Part shown: piece after piece, positions 1 to 8,239 of the stretch
Layout of the letters: every line of letters starts with the position of its first letter
Numbering within the stretch: the first letter of the stretch is position 1
Origin: Mycobacterium sp. 852013-50091_SCH5140682
Lineage (GTDB): Bacteria > Actinomycetota > Actinomycetes > Mycobacteriales > Mycobacteriaceae
Length of the DNA stretch: 64,000 nucleotides
Direction: 5' to 3'
NCBI RefSeq assembly: GCF_001665685.1
Contig: NZ_LZTB01000118.1
Span: 1-64,000 of the forward strand
Notes under the pieces: generated by a model
The model's database searches: none
Seen by the model: the letters and a program-made list of their open reading frames with translations, nothing else
What the model was told of the DNA's origin: nothing
Made by a program: the position numbers and the translations under genes

Positions 1-141
1 CAAAGGCGCCAGCTACCGCATCAAACACACCGCGATCGACACACTGCCCTCCGTGGAAGCCGATCGTCAGGCAGACTTAACCCGGTAACCCGCTCATTTT
101 TCAACCGGAGCAGGCTGCTCAGGATTGAACCGGAGCCGACA
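1..141 (+). mobile_element. Right end of an IS21-family element (cut by window start)
   Basis: This is the end of an IS21-type insertion sequence that enters from outside the window. It holds the last codons of an IstB-like gene and, after its stop, two short repeats of the form TTCAACCGGAG / TTGAACCGGAG typical of the multiple terminal repeats of IS21 elements. The element appears to finish at GAGCCGACA (133-141), whose complement TGTCGGCTC resembles the TGTCGGC end of the complete IS21 at 3914-6129. The other end cannot be seen. Confidence 0.65.
2..88 (+). CDS. istB: IstB-like IS21 helper ATPase, C-terminal 28 residues
   Basis: This partial frame is open from the window edge to a TAA at 86-88. 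The visible residues begin KGASYRIKHTAIDTLPS, which matches the conserved C-terminus of IstB proteins, where a GxSYRL/I motif follows the AAA+ ATPase core. IstB is the ATP-binding helper of the IstA transposase. Only the tail is visible, so whether the gene is intact cannot be judged. The terminal repeats after the stop agree with an IS21 end. Confidence 0.6.
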   Translation, partial: KGASYRIKHTAIDTLPSVEADRQADLTR

Positions 142-508
142 GATACCTGCACGCAATCAAGACGCCATCAACAAGCATGCCCGACTGATTCTTGAATACC
201 TATGCCTCGCAGAGCTATTCGCCGCCCCGTAACCATGAGAAGAGGAGGGTACGTTGGTGCTACGACGTTGGTGAGTGCTGAACCCGTTGCTGCGGCCCGA
301 ATTCTTACCGTCGTCAACGAGACGGCTGAAGGTCATGGAACTCAAGTCGCGAGCGGTCAGAGATGCATGCGAATCGGCAGCTGATGCCGACGTTGGGGAA
401 CGCTGCGCCTTAGTGTAGGGCGGCAGCCAGGCTGCTGATCAGGAGCGACGCGGCCGGAACCCCCGCCTCAGCGTCACCGCGTAACGAAATCGCCAAGGGT
501 GCCCATCG
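142..508. other. Gene-free stretch between IS end and permease gene
   Basis: I see no convincing gene, RNA or repeat here. Short open frames on both strands lack ribosome binding sites and recognisable protein sequence. The stretch lies beyond the 3' end of the permease gene, so it may include that gene's terminator, but no clear hairpin with a U-run was found. Confidence 0.5.
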
Positions 509-1942
509 TCAAACGTCCGCCTCAGTAGGCGTCTCATGTGGGGTTACTCGGTACCGTTCTTGACGACCACCGACGATCGCGCCTATCACGGCCGCGACGA
601 CGAGGACCAACGGCAACATGGCGATGAGACGCGATTCCGAACCGGTCAAGAGACCAAAGTTCACGACGATCAACACAGCGGCCGATCCTAGTGTGACCGT
701 GGCGAGAATCGGAGCCACGGTCGAGGTCCAAAGTCCGACAAGACGTGGTCGCTTTCGCCAGAAGAAGGCCACTACCGAGACGGACACTGCCACTTCCAAG
801 CACACGACGCCCAGGGCCGACAGACCCACGAATGTGGCTGCGAACTGGGTAAGCGGATCTGCGTGAAAGAGCGCGTAAATCAGCACGACGGCTACCGTCA
901 ACAGCACTTGTCCAAGGCCAGCGACGTACGGTGTCTTGAACCGCCCGTGAGTACGAGCTAACGATTCGGGTAAGAAGCCCGATCGAGCTAGTGCAAACTT
1001 GTACCGCGATGCCGAGCTGTGTGCCGCAACGAGGACGGCGAACATACTTGTGACGACCAGCAGGTCAAGGACGTGTACGGACCAATCCCCTAGCGAAGTG
1101 CGCGCCATCGTGAATACGAAGCCTCCCGGATCAGAGCGTGCCGCTGAGACCACGCCGTCTTCGCCGAAAGCCGCGACCGCCGACCAGCTCGATCCCGTAT
1201 AGAGAACCGTCAGAATCAAGACGGCAATGTAGGTGGCGCGTCGAACCATCCGCTTGGCGTCGCGCGCTTCCTCGCCGAAGACCGCAGTCGCTTCCATTCC
1301 TAGGAATGCCGAGAACGCGAACGCGAGGCCCGTGCCCGGCGAGCCGGCGAAGACGTCCGACGGCCGGAAGGCATGCCAAGTGTAGGCATGGGGTCCCACA
1401 TGCCATAACACTGCCAGGTTCAGCAAGACTAGGAATGCCGTCTCGACGCATAGCAGCAACATGAGCACTCGCACACTCGCTTCCACTCCGCGGAAGGCGA
1501 GCAGGCCCGCAGCTACGGTGCCGAGCACCGCGATGACCACCCAGTTCACGTCTAGGCCCGTTTCGGTCTTCACCGCTGCACTTGCGAAATACCCGAAGAA
1601 TCCGGCAATCATGAGTGCCAACGCGTTATAGCTCACCAGAGCGACGTAGCCAGCGGCTACTCCAGCACGGCGCCCGAGGCCCTCCATGACGTAGGCGTAG
1701 AACGCGCCCGCGTTGGTGATGCGCTGGCTCATCGCGGTAAAGCCAACGGCAAAGAGGGCCAGCGAGCATGCTGCCAAGAGCCACGCGCCTGGTGCTCCCA
1801 CTCCGTCGCCGAAGGCAACTGCCAAGGGAGCGTTACTCACTGTTGCCGCGAGCGGCGCCGCCATCGCGATGACCGCGAAGACCATCCCCGCTGTTCCAAT
1901 CGCGCCAGATTTTAACGTGCCGGTCTGTTGGTTCCTAGCCAT
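509..1942 (-). CDS. APC-superfamily amino acid/amine permease
   Basis: This 477-residue membrane protein has about twelve hydrophobic segments. Its N-terminus (SGAIGTAGMVFAVIAMAAPLA) carries the glycine-rich first helix of the amino acid-polyamine-organocation superfamily. Transporters of this type import amino acids, polyamines or other organic amines by proton symport or exchange. The gene diverges from the FAD oxidase at 2405, and the shared intergenic region holds two copies of the YATACGGT operator, one 52 bp upstream of this start. That places it in the amine-degradation regulon and suggests it imports the substrate. The start ATG is the only one before the first membrane segment. The exact substrate is not readable from sequence. 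Confidence 0.85.
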   Translation of the reverse strand: MARNQQTGTLKSGAIGTAGMVFAVIAMAAPLAATVSNAPLAVAFGDGVGAPGAWLLAACSLALFAVGFTAMSQRITNAGAFYAYVMEGLGRRAGVAAGYVALVSYNALALMIAGFFGYFASAAVKTETGLDVNWVVIAVLGTVAAGLLAFRGVEASVRVLMLLLCVETAFLVLLNLAVLWHVGPHAYTWHAFRPSDVFAGSPGTGLAFAFSAFLGMEATAVFGEEARDAKRMVRRATYIAVLILTVLYTGSSWSAVAAFGEDGVVSAARSDPGGFVFTMARTSLGDWSVHVLDLLVVTSMFAVLVAAHSSASRYKFALARSGFLPESLARTHGRFKTPYVAGLGQVLLTVAVVLIYALFHADPLTQFAATFVGLSALGVVCLEVAVSVSVVAFFWRKRPRLVGLWTSTVAPILATVTLGSAAVLIVVNFGLLTGSESRLIAMLPLVLVVAAVIGAIVGGRQERYRVTPHETPTEADV

Positions 1943-1993
1943 CGATGTCCCGACTCCTCTGTTGAACTCGCGATTGGTCTTCGTATTTCGGAC

Positions 1994-2004
1994 ACCGTAT
2001 ACCG
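1994..2004 (-). promoter_or_regulatory. Regulon operator copy A (permease promoter)
   Basis: On the minus strand this reads CGGTATACGGT, a match to the YATACGGT motif found upstream of every transcription unit of the 0.5-20 kb cluster. It lies 52 bp upstream of the permease start. The TACGGT part also fits a TANNNT -10 element. A GntR/FCD protein encoded at 16853 is the likely binder. Confidence 0.55.
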
Positions 2005-2164
2005 ACTACGAACCTCATACAAGAGGTCGGGGCCGGCTAGTCGCTTCAGTCAGCGGCGCCTGCCAGGGCCGTCCATCGCCGTTGACAACCCGGCCGCCAA
2101 ACGCCCAGGGCGTCAAGACTCGAACGGTTTGACCGCCAAATGAACCTAGACAGTATTTCAAATT

Positions 2165-2175
2165 CGGTATACGGT
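2165..2175 (+). promoter_or_regulatory. Regulon operator copy B (FAD oxidase promoter)
   Basis: The plus strand reads CGGTATACGGT, identical over eleven bases to copy A read on the other strand. It lies 230 bp before the oxidase start, so the transcript would have a long leader or a second promoter nearer the gene. Confidence 0.5.
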
Positions 2176-2404
2176 ACTCGGCAGCAGCTGCGTGGTACGG
2201 CCCCTACGGCACGTCGCCGTAGGGAGCGACGGTGTCGAGCACCGCCAGATCCGCCGCGGCCTAGCGAGCCCACATAGAAATCTAATTGCTCGATTGAAGG
2301 AGGACACAGGTGAAGATCTTTGTCATGACGAATAGCGGTACGCGAACACTCGCGCACCGAGCGCTTGCATGCCGTGCGTCTTCTTTCTTCGGAGCGCGTG
2401 CACG

Positions 2405-3835
2405 ATGACCGATTCCCCCACGTCTTCAATTGACGCGTCTGCGGCCGGCGTCGCGTCCGAAGCGACAGATGTCATAGGTCGCGCTGTACGCCGCGGAGAT
2501 GCGCTGTACGAGGCACGGCGAAGGGCACTGTCGTGGAACGAGCGGATCCCAGAGGACTTCCCCGATCTGATCGTGAGTGCCGCGAATCTCGAGGATGTAC
2601 GCGATGCCGTTCGGCACGCCGGCATGCACGACATTCCCGTCGCAATCCGATCGGGTGGACACAGTTACGTTGCCAGTAGCGTCCGCGACCGCGCGCTGGT
2701 GATCGACGTTTCGGCCTTGGACACGATCACGATCGATGAGTCTCGGGCGACTGCCGTGGTGGGCCCCGGTGTGACGGGTCGCGACCTCGCCGCCAGGCTG
2801 GCCGAGCGAGGGTTTGCGTTTCCTATCGGACACTGTGGCGGCGTCGCGATGGGTGGCTATCTCCTCGGTGGCGGTCTCGGCTTCAACTTCAATGTCTGGG
2901 GACAGGCATGTTTCAGCGTAACTGGGCTTGACGTTGTTCTCGCCGACGGAGCACACCGTACCGTCGACGACGTCTCCGATCCGGACCTGATGTGGCTCGC
3001 GCGAGGCGTCGGCGCTGGCTTTCCCGGTGTCATCACCGGGTACCATCTTCAACTCCAGAACCTCCCGCACGGGGTTGCGGTCAGCACGTACGTATATCCC
3101 GCGCACCTTCGTAGTGAGATCACCGGATGGTTGACTGAGCTGTCCGCTAACCTTCGGCCCACCGTCGAGCTCACGACAACTCTGGCCGGCCGGTGCGTGG
3201 CTGAAGTCATTGGTTTCGACGCTCCGCCCGAGGACAATTTCGTCGTCGTGACCGCCGTTGCATTCGAGCAAAGCGAAGCCGACGCCGATGCAGCTCTCGA
3301 TCCGCTGCGCCGGGGGCCCCACGTCAATCAGGCACTGATCAGCAACCATGCTGCGCCCTTTCGCTTTCAAGACCTGCCTCAACTATTCGATGCCTTCATG
3401 CCAGATGGCTTTCGCATGAAGGGCGACTCGTTCTGGCTGGACCTGTCCACGCACGAGGCGCTCGGAATCGTTGCCGATCACGCGACTAGAGGCCCGTCGC
3501 CGAAGTCGCAGATACTGGCGGTGACGCCTTCTCTGCGAACCGTCCCGCGTGACGCGGCTTTCTCCATGTGGCGCAAAACGTTCGTCCTTGTCTACTCACT
3601 GTGGCAGTCCGCAGATGCCGACCAGGAAAACTTGCAGTGGGTGAAAGAAACAGCCGATCTGCTGTCTGAGGTGACCGAAGGGTATTGGCTAGGTGAGACG
3701 GACCTCACCGCGGCGCCGACGCGACTTTCCAGGTCTTTCAGCGCTTCGAGCTGGACGAGAATTCAGGCGCTGCGCAAGAAGTTCGATCCCGAATCTAGGT
3801 TCGTCGGCTGGGTGACAGCCGGAACGGAGACGTAA
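2405..3835 (+). CDS. BBE-type FAD-linked oxidase, likely bicovalent flavin
   Basis: This 476-residue protein has a PCMH-type FAD-binding domain (residues ~50-225) and a C-terminal berberine-bridge-enzyme segment ending near residue 470. RSGGHSY places the flavin-anchoring histidine at about residue 86. GHCGGVAMGG places a cysteine at about residue 144 at the spacing of the 6-S-cysteinyl site of bicovalent BBE enzymes. Family members oxidise amines, alcohols or sugars with O2. The ATG at 2405 is preferred over an in-frame ATG at 2369 because the extra twelve residues do not resemble the family. The shared operator motif ties it to the amine pathway; it may oxidise a pathway intermediate, but its substrate is unknown. 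Confidence 0.85.
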   Translation: MTDSPTSSIDASAAGVASEATDVIGRAVRRGDALYEARRRALSWNERIPEDFPDLIVSAANLEDVRDAVRHAGMHDIPVAIRSGGHSYVASSVRDRALVIDVSALDTITIDESRATAVVGPGVTGRDLAARLAERGFAFPIGHCGGVAMGGYLLGGGLGFNFNVWGQACFSVTGLDVVLADGAHRTVDDVSDPDLMWLARGVGAGFPGVITGYHLQLQNLPHGVAVSTYVYPAHLRSEITGWLTELSANLRPTVELTTTLAGRCVAEVIGFDAPPEDNFVVVTAVAFEQSEADADAALDPLRRGPHVNQALISNHAAPFRFQDLPQLFDAFMPDGFRMKGDSFWLDLSTHEALGIVADHATRGPSPKSQILAVTPSLRTVPRDAAFSMWRKTFVLVYSLWQSADADQENLQWVKETADLLSEVTEGYWLGETDLTAAPTRLSRSFSASSWTRIQALRKKFDPESRFVGWVTAGTET

Positions 3836-3908
3836 ATTGCTGTCCCCGGCGTTCCAGAACGGGCTGCTGCGCGGGTAGGCCGTGGTCGTCTCGCTCGCCT
3901 GACGCGTT

Positions 3909-3913
3909 GGATT
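3909..3913. repeat. Target-site duplication GGATT, left copy
   Basis: GGATT lies directly outside the left end of the IS21 element and is repeated at 6130-6134 directly outside its right end. Five bases is within the range IS21 elements generate. Confidence 0.8.
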
Positions 3914-3985
3914 TGTCGGCAGCAGCTGAAAATTGACCCCCTGGCGGCAGGTGAAAGTTGACCCCTGCCGGTTGGTGGTTGGTGA

Positions 3986-4789
3986 TTATTCCTCGGTGGT
4001 GGTGGCCGCGGTAGGTGTGCGGCCGAGGTCTCGGTCTTTGAGTCGGTAGCTGTCTCCTTTCAGCGTGATGACTTCGGCGTGGTGAACGAGGCGGTCGATC
4101 ATGGCTGCGGCCACGACGTCGTCGCCGAACACTTCACCCCAGCGGCCGAAGGCTTTGTTGGAAGTGACGATCAGGCTGGCGCGCTCGTAGCGGCTGGAGA
4201 CCAGTTGGAAGAACAGGTTGGCGGCCTCGGGTTCGAACGGGATGTAGCCGACCTCGTCGACGACGATGAGCGGGTACCGGCCCAGTCGGGTCAATTCAGC
4301 GTGGATGCGCCCGCCCTGGTGTGCCTCGGCCAGTCGTGCCACCCATTCGGCGGCGGTGGCGAACAGGACGCGGTGACCGGCTTGGCAGGCCCGTATCGCC
4401 AGTCCAATCGCCAGATGGGTCTTGCCGGTGCCGGGCGGGCCGAGGAAGACGACGTTGTCGCGGGCAGTGACGAAGTCCAGGGTGCCCAGGTGGGCGATGG
4501 TGTCTCGTTTGAGTCCGCGGGCATGGTCGAAGTCGAACTCCTCCAACGATTTTCGAGCGGGGAACCGGGCCGATCGGATTCGTCCTTCGCCGCCGTGCGA
4601 TTCGCGGGCGGAGACTTCACGTTGCAGGCAGGCGGCCAGGTATTCCTCGTGCGTCCAGTTCTCGGTCCGGGCCCGCTCGGCCAGTCGCGTGATCGAATCC
4701 CGCAGGGTTGGTGCCTTTAACGCCCGCGTTAGGTAGGCCAGGTGGGCGGTCACGTCCCGGCCGGGGCCGGCGTTTTTGGTAGTGGCCAT
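3986..4789 (-). CDS. istB: IstB-like IS21 helper ATPase
   Basis: This 267-residue protein is the AAA+/DnaA-like ATPase that stimulates IstA during IS21 transposition and target selection. The Walker A motif GPPGTGKTH lies near residue 117, the Walker B region LIVVDEVGY near residue 175, and the conserved C-terminal GDSYRLKD motif near residue 247. Length is normal for the family. The start codon overlaps the istA stop (ATGA), the usual coupled layout of IS21 operons. No disruption is visible. Confidence 0.93.
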   Translation of the reverse strand: MATTKNAGPGRDVTAHLAYLTRALKAPTLRDSITRLAERARTENWTHEEYLAACLQREVSARESHGGEGRIRSARFPARKSLEEFDFDHARGLKRDTIAHLGTLDFVTARDNVVFLGPPGTGKTHLAIGLAIRACQAGHRVLFATAAEWVARLAEAHQGGRIHAELTRLGRYPLIVVDEVGYIPFEPEAANLFFQLVSSRYERASLIVTSNKAFGRWGEVFGDDVVAAAMIDRLVHHAEVITLKGDSYRLKDRDLGRTPTAATTTEE

Positions 4790-6030
4790 CAGGCGGCCCC
4801 GCCATCGAGATCGACTCCGAACGCGGTGTCGTAGGACGATAGGTCACGCATCGGCACCTCTGATTCCACGAGCGGTGGTGGGATTTGGGTTCGTCTGTGC
4901 CGCAATGCCTTTGCCGCCTCCACGTGCCCGGGATCGGAGATCGTTTGGTGGGTGGCCCAGATGCGGGTGTGTTCTGCAACGGTCTGCCCATCGCAGAACG
5001 CCTGCACCCGATCGAGATTCGCCCGCACCAGCACCCGACGCCCCACCGCAGCAGGATGCACCGAGTAGTCGTTGCCATCCAGGCGGATGTAGTGATCGCG
5101 CGGCAACCGCAACGACGAGTGCCAGCCGGTGGCTGGGGCAACCGGCGGTAAGCCCAGCATGGCCGCTCGGTCAGCGTCGATCCGGTCGGTCGGTGCGCAC
5201 CCCAGAGCGCGGCGGGTGCGGGTGTTGACCACAGCCAGCCAGTCGGCCATCTGGGTGTTGAAATCAGCCGGACAAGCGAAAGTCCGGCCGGGCAGAAACG
5301 AGCGCTCCAGATAGTCGTGAGAGCGCTCGATCAGGCCTTTGGCTTCCGGGTCGGCGGGCTTGCAGACAATGACCTTGGCGGCCAGTACCCCGCGGAACGC
5401 TTGGCATTCTTTGGTCAGCTCGACACGTCCGCCCCGCCACCGGCCGATCGCACCTTCGCCGTCCCAGACCAGCGCTCGCGGCACCGCGCCGAGTCGACAG
5501 AACAGCTCCCACCAGCCGGCGAACAGATCCTCACAACGCCGAGTCGGAATCAAGATCGCCATCAGCCATCTCGAGTACGCACTGATCATCGTCAACACCG
5601 GCAACCGGGTCGCGGTGCGGGTTTGGCCAAACCCCACCGGTATCGATACGTCCGGAAACCACAGATCGCACTGGGCGATCTCCCCGGCGGCATAGGCGGT
5701 CCGCGAGGCCGGATCCGGTGGCAGATACACCGGCCGCAACTCGGCCACCCGCGAAGATAAAACCCGGATAGACCGGGTCCAACCGATCCGCTCGGCGATC
5801 ACCGTCGCCGGCATCCGCGGATAGGCCTGCAGCAATTCACGAATCCGCGGCTCGACCTCATCGACCACCGAACCCCGCAGCGGCCGTTCATACTTCGGCG
5901 GCGAATCAGAACTCAACGCCGCTTTGACGGTGTTCTTCGAGATACCCAGCACCCGCGCGATCGCCTTGATCGGCAACCCCTCAGCCCGGTGCAAACGACG
6001 AATCTCAGCCCAATCTTCCACAGACAACAT
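4789..6030 (-). CDS. istA: IstA transposase of IS21 family
   Basis: This 413-residue transposase has an N-terminal helix-turn-helix (SIKAIARVLGISKNTVKAAL-like region, residues ~18-38), then a DDE integrase catalytic domain: the first Asp in QCDLWFPD, the second in LVWDGEGA, and the Glu in PEAKGLIERSHDYLER. It binds the terminal repeats and performs strand transfer together with IstB, which is encoded immediately downstream with a 1-bp overlap. The frame is intact and full length. Confidence 0.93.
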   Translation of the reverse strand: MLSVEDWAEIRRLHRAEGLPIKAIARVLGISKNTVKAALSSDSPPKYERPLRGSVVDEVEPRIRELLQAYPRMPATVIAERIGWTRSIRVLSSRVAELRPVYLPPDPASRTAYAAGEIAQCDLWFPDVSIPVGFGQTRTATRLPVLTMISAYSRWLMAILIPTRRCEDLFAGWWELFCRLGAVPRALVWDGEGAIGRWRGGRVELTKECQAFRGVLAAKVIVCKPADPEAKGLIERSHDYLERSFLPGRTFACPADFNTQMADWLAVVNTRTRRALGCAPTDRIDADRAAMLGLPPVAPATGWHSSLRLPRDHYIRLDGNDYSVHPAAVGRRVLVRANLDRVQAFCDGQTVAEHTRIWATHQTISDPGHVEAAKALRHRRTQIPPPLVESEVPMRDLSSYDTAFGVDLDGGAA

Positions 6031-6129
6031 TCCCTTCTGGCCCTCCTGGCTCGACTAGAGCCAGGCCACCGGACCAGGGGGTCAAAATTCAGTTGCCGCG
6101 CCGGGGTCAGAATTCACGTGCCGCTGACA

Positions 6130-6134
6130 GGATT
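6130..6134. repeat. Target-site duplication GGATT, right copy
   Basis: This is the second copy of the 5-bp target duplication made by the IS21 insertion at 3914-6129. Confidence 0.8.
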
Positions 6135-6483
6135 GGTGAGGAAACAGGGACCCGCGATCGTTTGCGTTCGTGATGAACATCCTGTCTCTGCTCGCCGCAA
6201 TTGGCGACTCTTGCGACCGTAGGGCCGACGACTACGTCGGCCCACGTAGCTAGCGTCGGAGTGTGCATCGCTCCTGCCTCGTCTACGCCGCCACCCGTAC
6301 CCGTTCGTCCCGGCGTTGGCACAGCACGTCCCGACGATCTCGCTGCCTCAGCTCTGGCCTGTGTCCTCACGAACGCCCGCAATTTACAGCATGATTCAAT
6401 CGGCGACGTCGCGTGCGGCTGAGCCAACCAGGCTGGCGAGGACAACCGCAAACGTCGTCTGCTCCTTTCCGCGCCAATCAGAC

Positions 6484-6837
6484 TCGTGGGTTCGACGGGC
6501 CCTACCGTGCCGGCCAAGTCGACCTCGAAGTAATCCCGCAGGGCACGCTCGCCGAACGCATGCGCGCCGCCGGTGCGGGTATCGGCGGGTTCTACTGCCC
6601 CGCTGCCGTCGGCACACCCCTGGCGGAAAGGAAGGAGAGGAAGGGAAGGAGGAGCGCATCATCGACAGCCGCACGTATCTGCTGGAGTACCCGCTTCGCG
6701 GTGATGTCCCATTCGATCGGCGCCCACCGCGCCGATCGAAGTCGAATGGGAAACCTGGAGTATCGAAAGACTGCGCGAAACTTCGGACCGGTGATGGCCG
6801 CGTTGACTCGTCAGAAATGCGCGTGAATGGGTGATTC
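6484..6837 (+). pseudogene. 3-oxoacid CoA-transferase subunit A, interrupted fragment
   Basis: Translated pieces match the middle of ScoA/PcaI-type CoA-transferase A subunits: AGQVDLEVIPQGTLAERMRA, AAGAGIGGFY, a region reading IDSRTYLLEYPLRGD in another frame, then YRKTARNFGPVMA. The order and spacing are right, but the reading frame shifts at least twice (near 6620-6640 and 6725). The N-terminal third with the glycine-rich start is absent. The fragment stops exactly where the IS at 6838 begins and resumes on its far side at 8113. Active enzymes move CoA between succinyl-CoA and 3-oxoacids such as 3-oxoadipate. Confidence 0.75.
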
Positions 6838-6865
6838 GTTGCCTCATTGAATATGCGCGCGTAGG
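6838..6865 (+). repeat. Left terminal inverted repeat of the 6.8-8.1 kb IS
   Basis: It starts GTTGCCTCATTG and ends GCGCGCGTAGG. It pairs with 8084-8112 in inverted orientation, with mismatches only in the central bases. Confidence 0.8.
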
Positions 6866-6873
6866 CCCAGTGG

Positions 6874-8101
6874 ATGGGGTTGTCGTTGGCTGAACGCAGA
6901 GCTGTGACGGAGACGACCGCAGTCCGGTACCGGTTGGCGAGCAAGGGTGAGAAGGGCCGGATCCTCGATGAGTTGTGCGCCATACCGGGTGGCGTCGCAA
7001 TCATGCCCGCAAAGCACTCAACGCCGCGGTGCGGCCCAAGGCCGCGCCCCCGCGCAGTGCGCGGCCGGTGAAGTACGGACCCGAGGTCATCGCAGCACTG
7101 GTGGTGTGCTGGACGGTGCTGGGCATGCCCGCCGGTAAACGGCTGGCACCGATGCTCACCGAGTTGGTGGCCGTGCTGCGCCACTTCCGGGAGCTGGACA
7201 TCGATGAGGGCACCGCCGAGTTGTTGGTGTCGATGTCGGCGGCGACCATCGACCGCCGCTTGGCCGGCGAGCGCGCCAAACTCCGGCCGCGCGGTCGGGT
7301 GGGGACGAAACCGGGATCGCTGCTCAAAAGTCAGATCCCGATACGGACCTGGGCCGAATGGGACGACGCGGTGCCCGGCTTCGTCGAGATCGACACGGTC
7401 TTCCACGACGGCGGCATCCGCGGTGGGGGCCACGCCTCGACCTTGACGGTCACCGACATCGCCACCGGCTGGACCGAGAACCGCTCAATGCCTGAGCGGA
7501 CCGGCAAATGCGTGAAGGCCGCCCTGGACGACATCGCCCGCGCGATGCCCTTTCCGATCCTGGGGTGGACTGCGATAACGGATCAGAGTTCATCAACGAC
7601 GACCGTTCACGTGGTGTGCGGACCGCAAGATCACCTTCACCCGATCGCGTCCGGGCAACAAAAACGACGGCTGTCACGTCGAGCAGAACAACTGGTCGGT
7701 GGTACGCATACTGGTCGGCTATTACCGCTACAACACCGCCGCAGAACTGTTGCTACTCAACGAGATCTGGCGGTTGCAATCCGCGTTGACCAACTTTTTC
7801 TACCCGCAGCAGAAGCTGGTGTCCAAGGTCCGCAAAGGGGCCAAGGTGTCGAAGAAGCACGACGAGGCCGCCACTCCGTTTCATCGCGCGATCGATCACG
7901 CTGACCGCCGAACGCATCGTGGCGATGACCCGCGCGTACTCCTTGATCAATCCCGCCGCCACCAGACGTCAGGTGCACGCCCTGACCGCGCAGCTGTTCA
8001 CCCTCACCACCACCAAGGCCGGCGCGACCACCACCCAACCCCAGATCAACAAGCGCGCACGACTACGTGAGGCAACGAATCCCCCTACGCGCGCATCTTG
8101 A
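6874..8101 (+). pseudogene. Integrase-type DDE transposase, multiply frameshifted
   Basis: The product can be followed through at least three frame changes: GLSLAERRAVTETTAVRY in the first frame, TGWRRNHARKALNAAV after a shift near 6981, EIDTVFHDGG (first catalytic Asp), then after a shift near 7560 VDCDNGSEFIND (second Asp), then a downstream frame with HVEQNNWSVVR (likely catalytic Glu), and finally LINPAATRRQVHALTAQL ending at 8101. The terminal repeats lie just outside. As a DDE recombinase it would move its own element, but in this state it cannot make a functional protein. Confidence 0.8.
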
Positions 8102-8112
8102 GATGAGGCAAC
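8084..8112 (-). repeat. Right terminal inverted repeat of the 6.8-8.1 kb IS
   Basis: The complement starts GTTGCCTCAT and ends GATGCGCGCGTAGG, the inverse partner of 6838-6865. A shorter extra copy of GAGGCAAC lies at 8069-8076. Confidence 0.8.
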
Positions 8113-8232
8113 AGGATGGCCACTGCTGGGACCACCACGATTGCCCAGGTGCGCGACGTCGTCGCAGGCGGTGCACCGGACCCCGAAATGGTTGTGACGC
8201 CGAGCATTTACGTCGACCGGGTGGTGCCCCTG
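8113..8232 (+). pseudogene. 3-oxoacid CoA-transferase subunit A, 3' fragment
   Basis: Downstream of the IS the protein resumes as TTTIAQVRDVVAGG and then VVTPSIYVDRVV, the C-terminal end of CoA-transferase A subunits. This is the sequence expected directly after the ARNFGPVMA piece at 6830, so the IS lies inside the old gene. The frame is then lost, and subunit B-like sequence follows almost immediately. Confidence 0.75.
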
Positions 8233-8239
8233 CGACGAC

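Larger units (their letters stand above)
1943..2404. other. Divergent promoter region with two operator copies
   Basis: This 462-bp region between the permease and the FAD oxidase contains no gene. It contains two matches to the cluster's operator motif, at 1994-2004 and 2165-2175, about 170 bp apart. A ribosome-binding-like GAAGGAGG at about 2295-2302 precedes only a short open frame that I do not recognise. Confidence 0.6.
3914..6129 (-). mobile_element. Complete IS21-family insertion sequence (2216 bp)
   Basis: The element begins TGTCGGCAGCAGCTGAA (3914) and ends, read on the opposite strand, TGTCAGCGGCACGTGAA (6129). Each end has a second inner repeat containing TGACCCC, as is usual for IS21. 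It carries intact istA and istB genes on the minus strand and is flanked by the duplicated target GGATT. Both frames are uninterrupted and the target duplication is perfect, so the insertion is probably recent and may still be mobile. It lies just downstream of the FAD oxidase gene and does not interrupt it. Confidence 0.9.
6838..8112 (+). mobile_element. Degenerate insertion sequence with 28-29 bp inverted repeats
   Basis: The left end GTTGCCTCATTGAATATG, continuing CGCGCGTAGG (6838-6865), is matched by the complement of 8084-8112, which starts GTTGCCTCAT and ends ATGCGCGCGTAGG, with a few mismatches in the middle. Between them lies one frameshifted DDE transposase gene. The element splits the CoA-transferase locus. 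No certain target duplication was found. The family could not be named with confidence. Confidence 0.8.

Noticed and set aside
2426..3382. 318-codon minus-strand open frame opposite the FAD oxidase
   Set aside because: It is antisense to a clear BBE-family gene, has no family pattern, and follows from high-GC codon bias.
4079..4720. 213-codon plus-strand frame opposite istB
   Set aside because: The minus strand encodes a textbook IstB with all motifs; this frame is its shadow.
6396..7433. 345-codon minus-strand frame across the CoA-transferase remnant and IS
   Set aside because: It crosses the IS end at 6838 and shows no protein family; the plus strand carries recognisable fragments.
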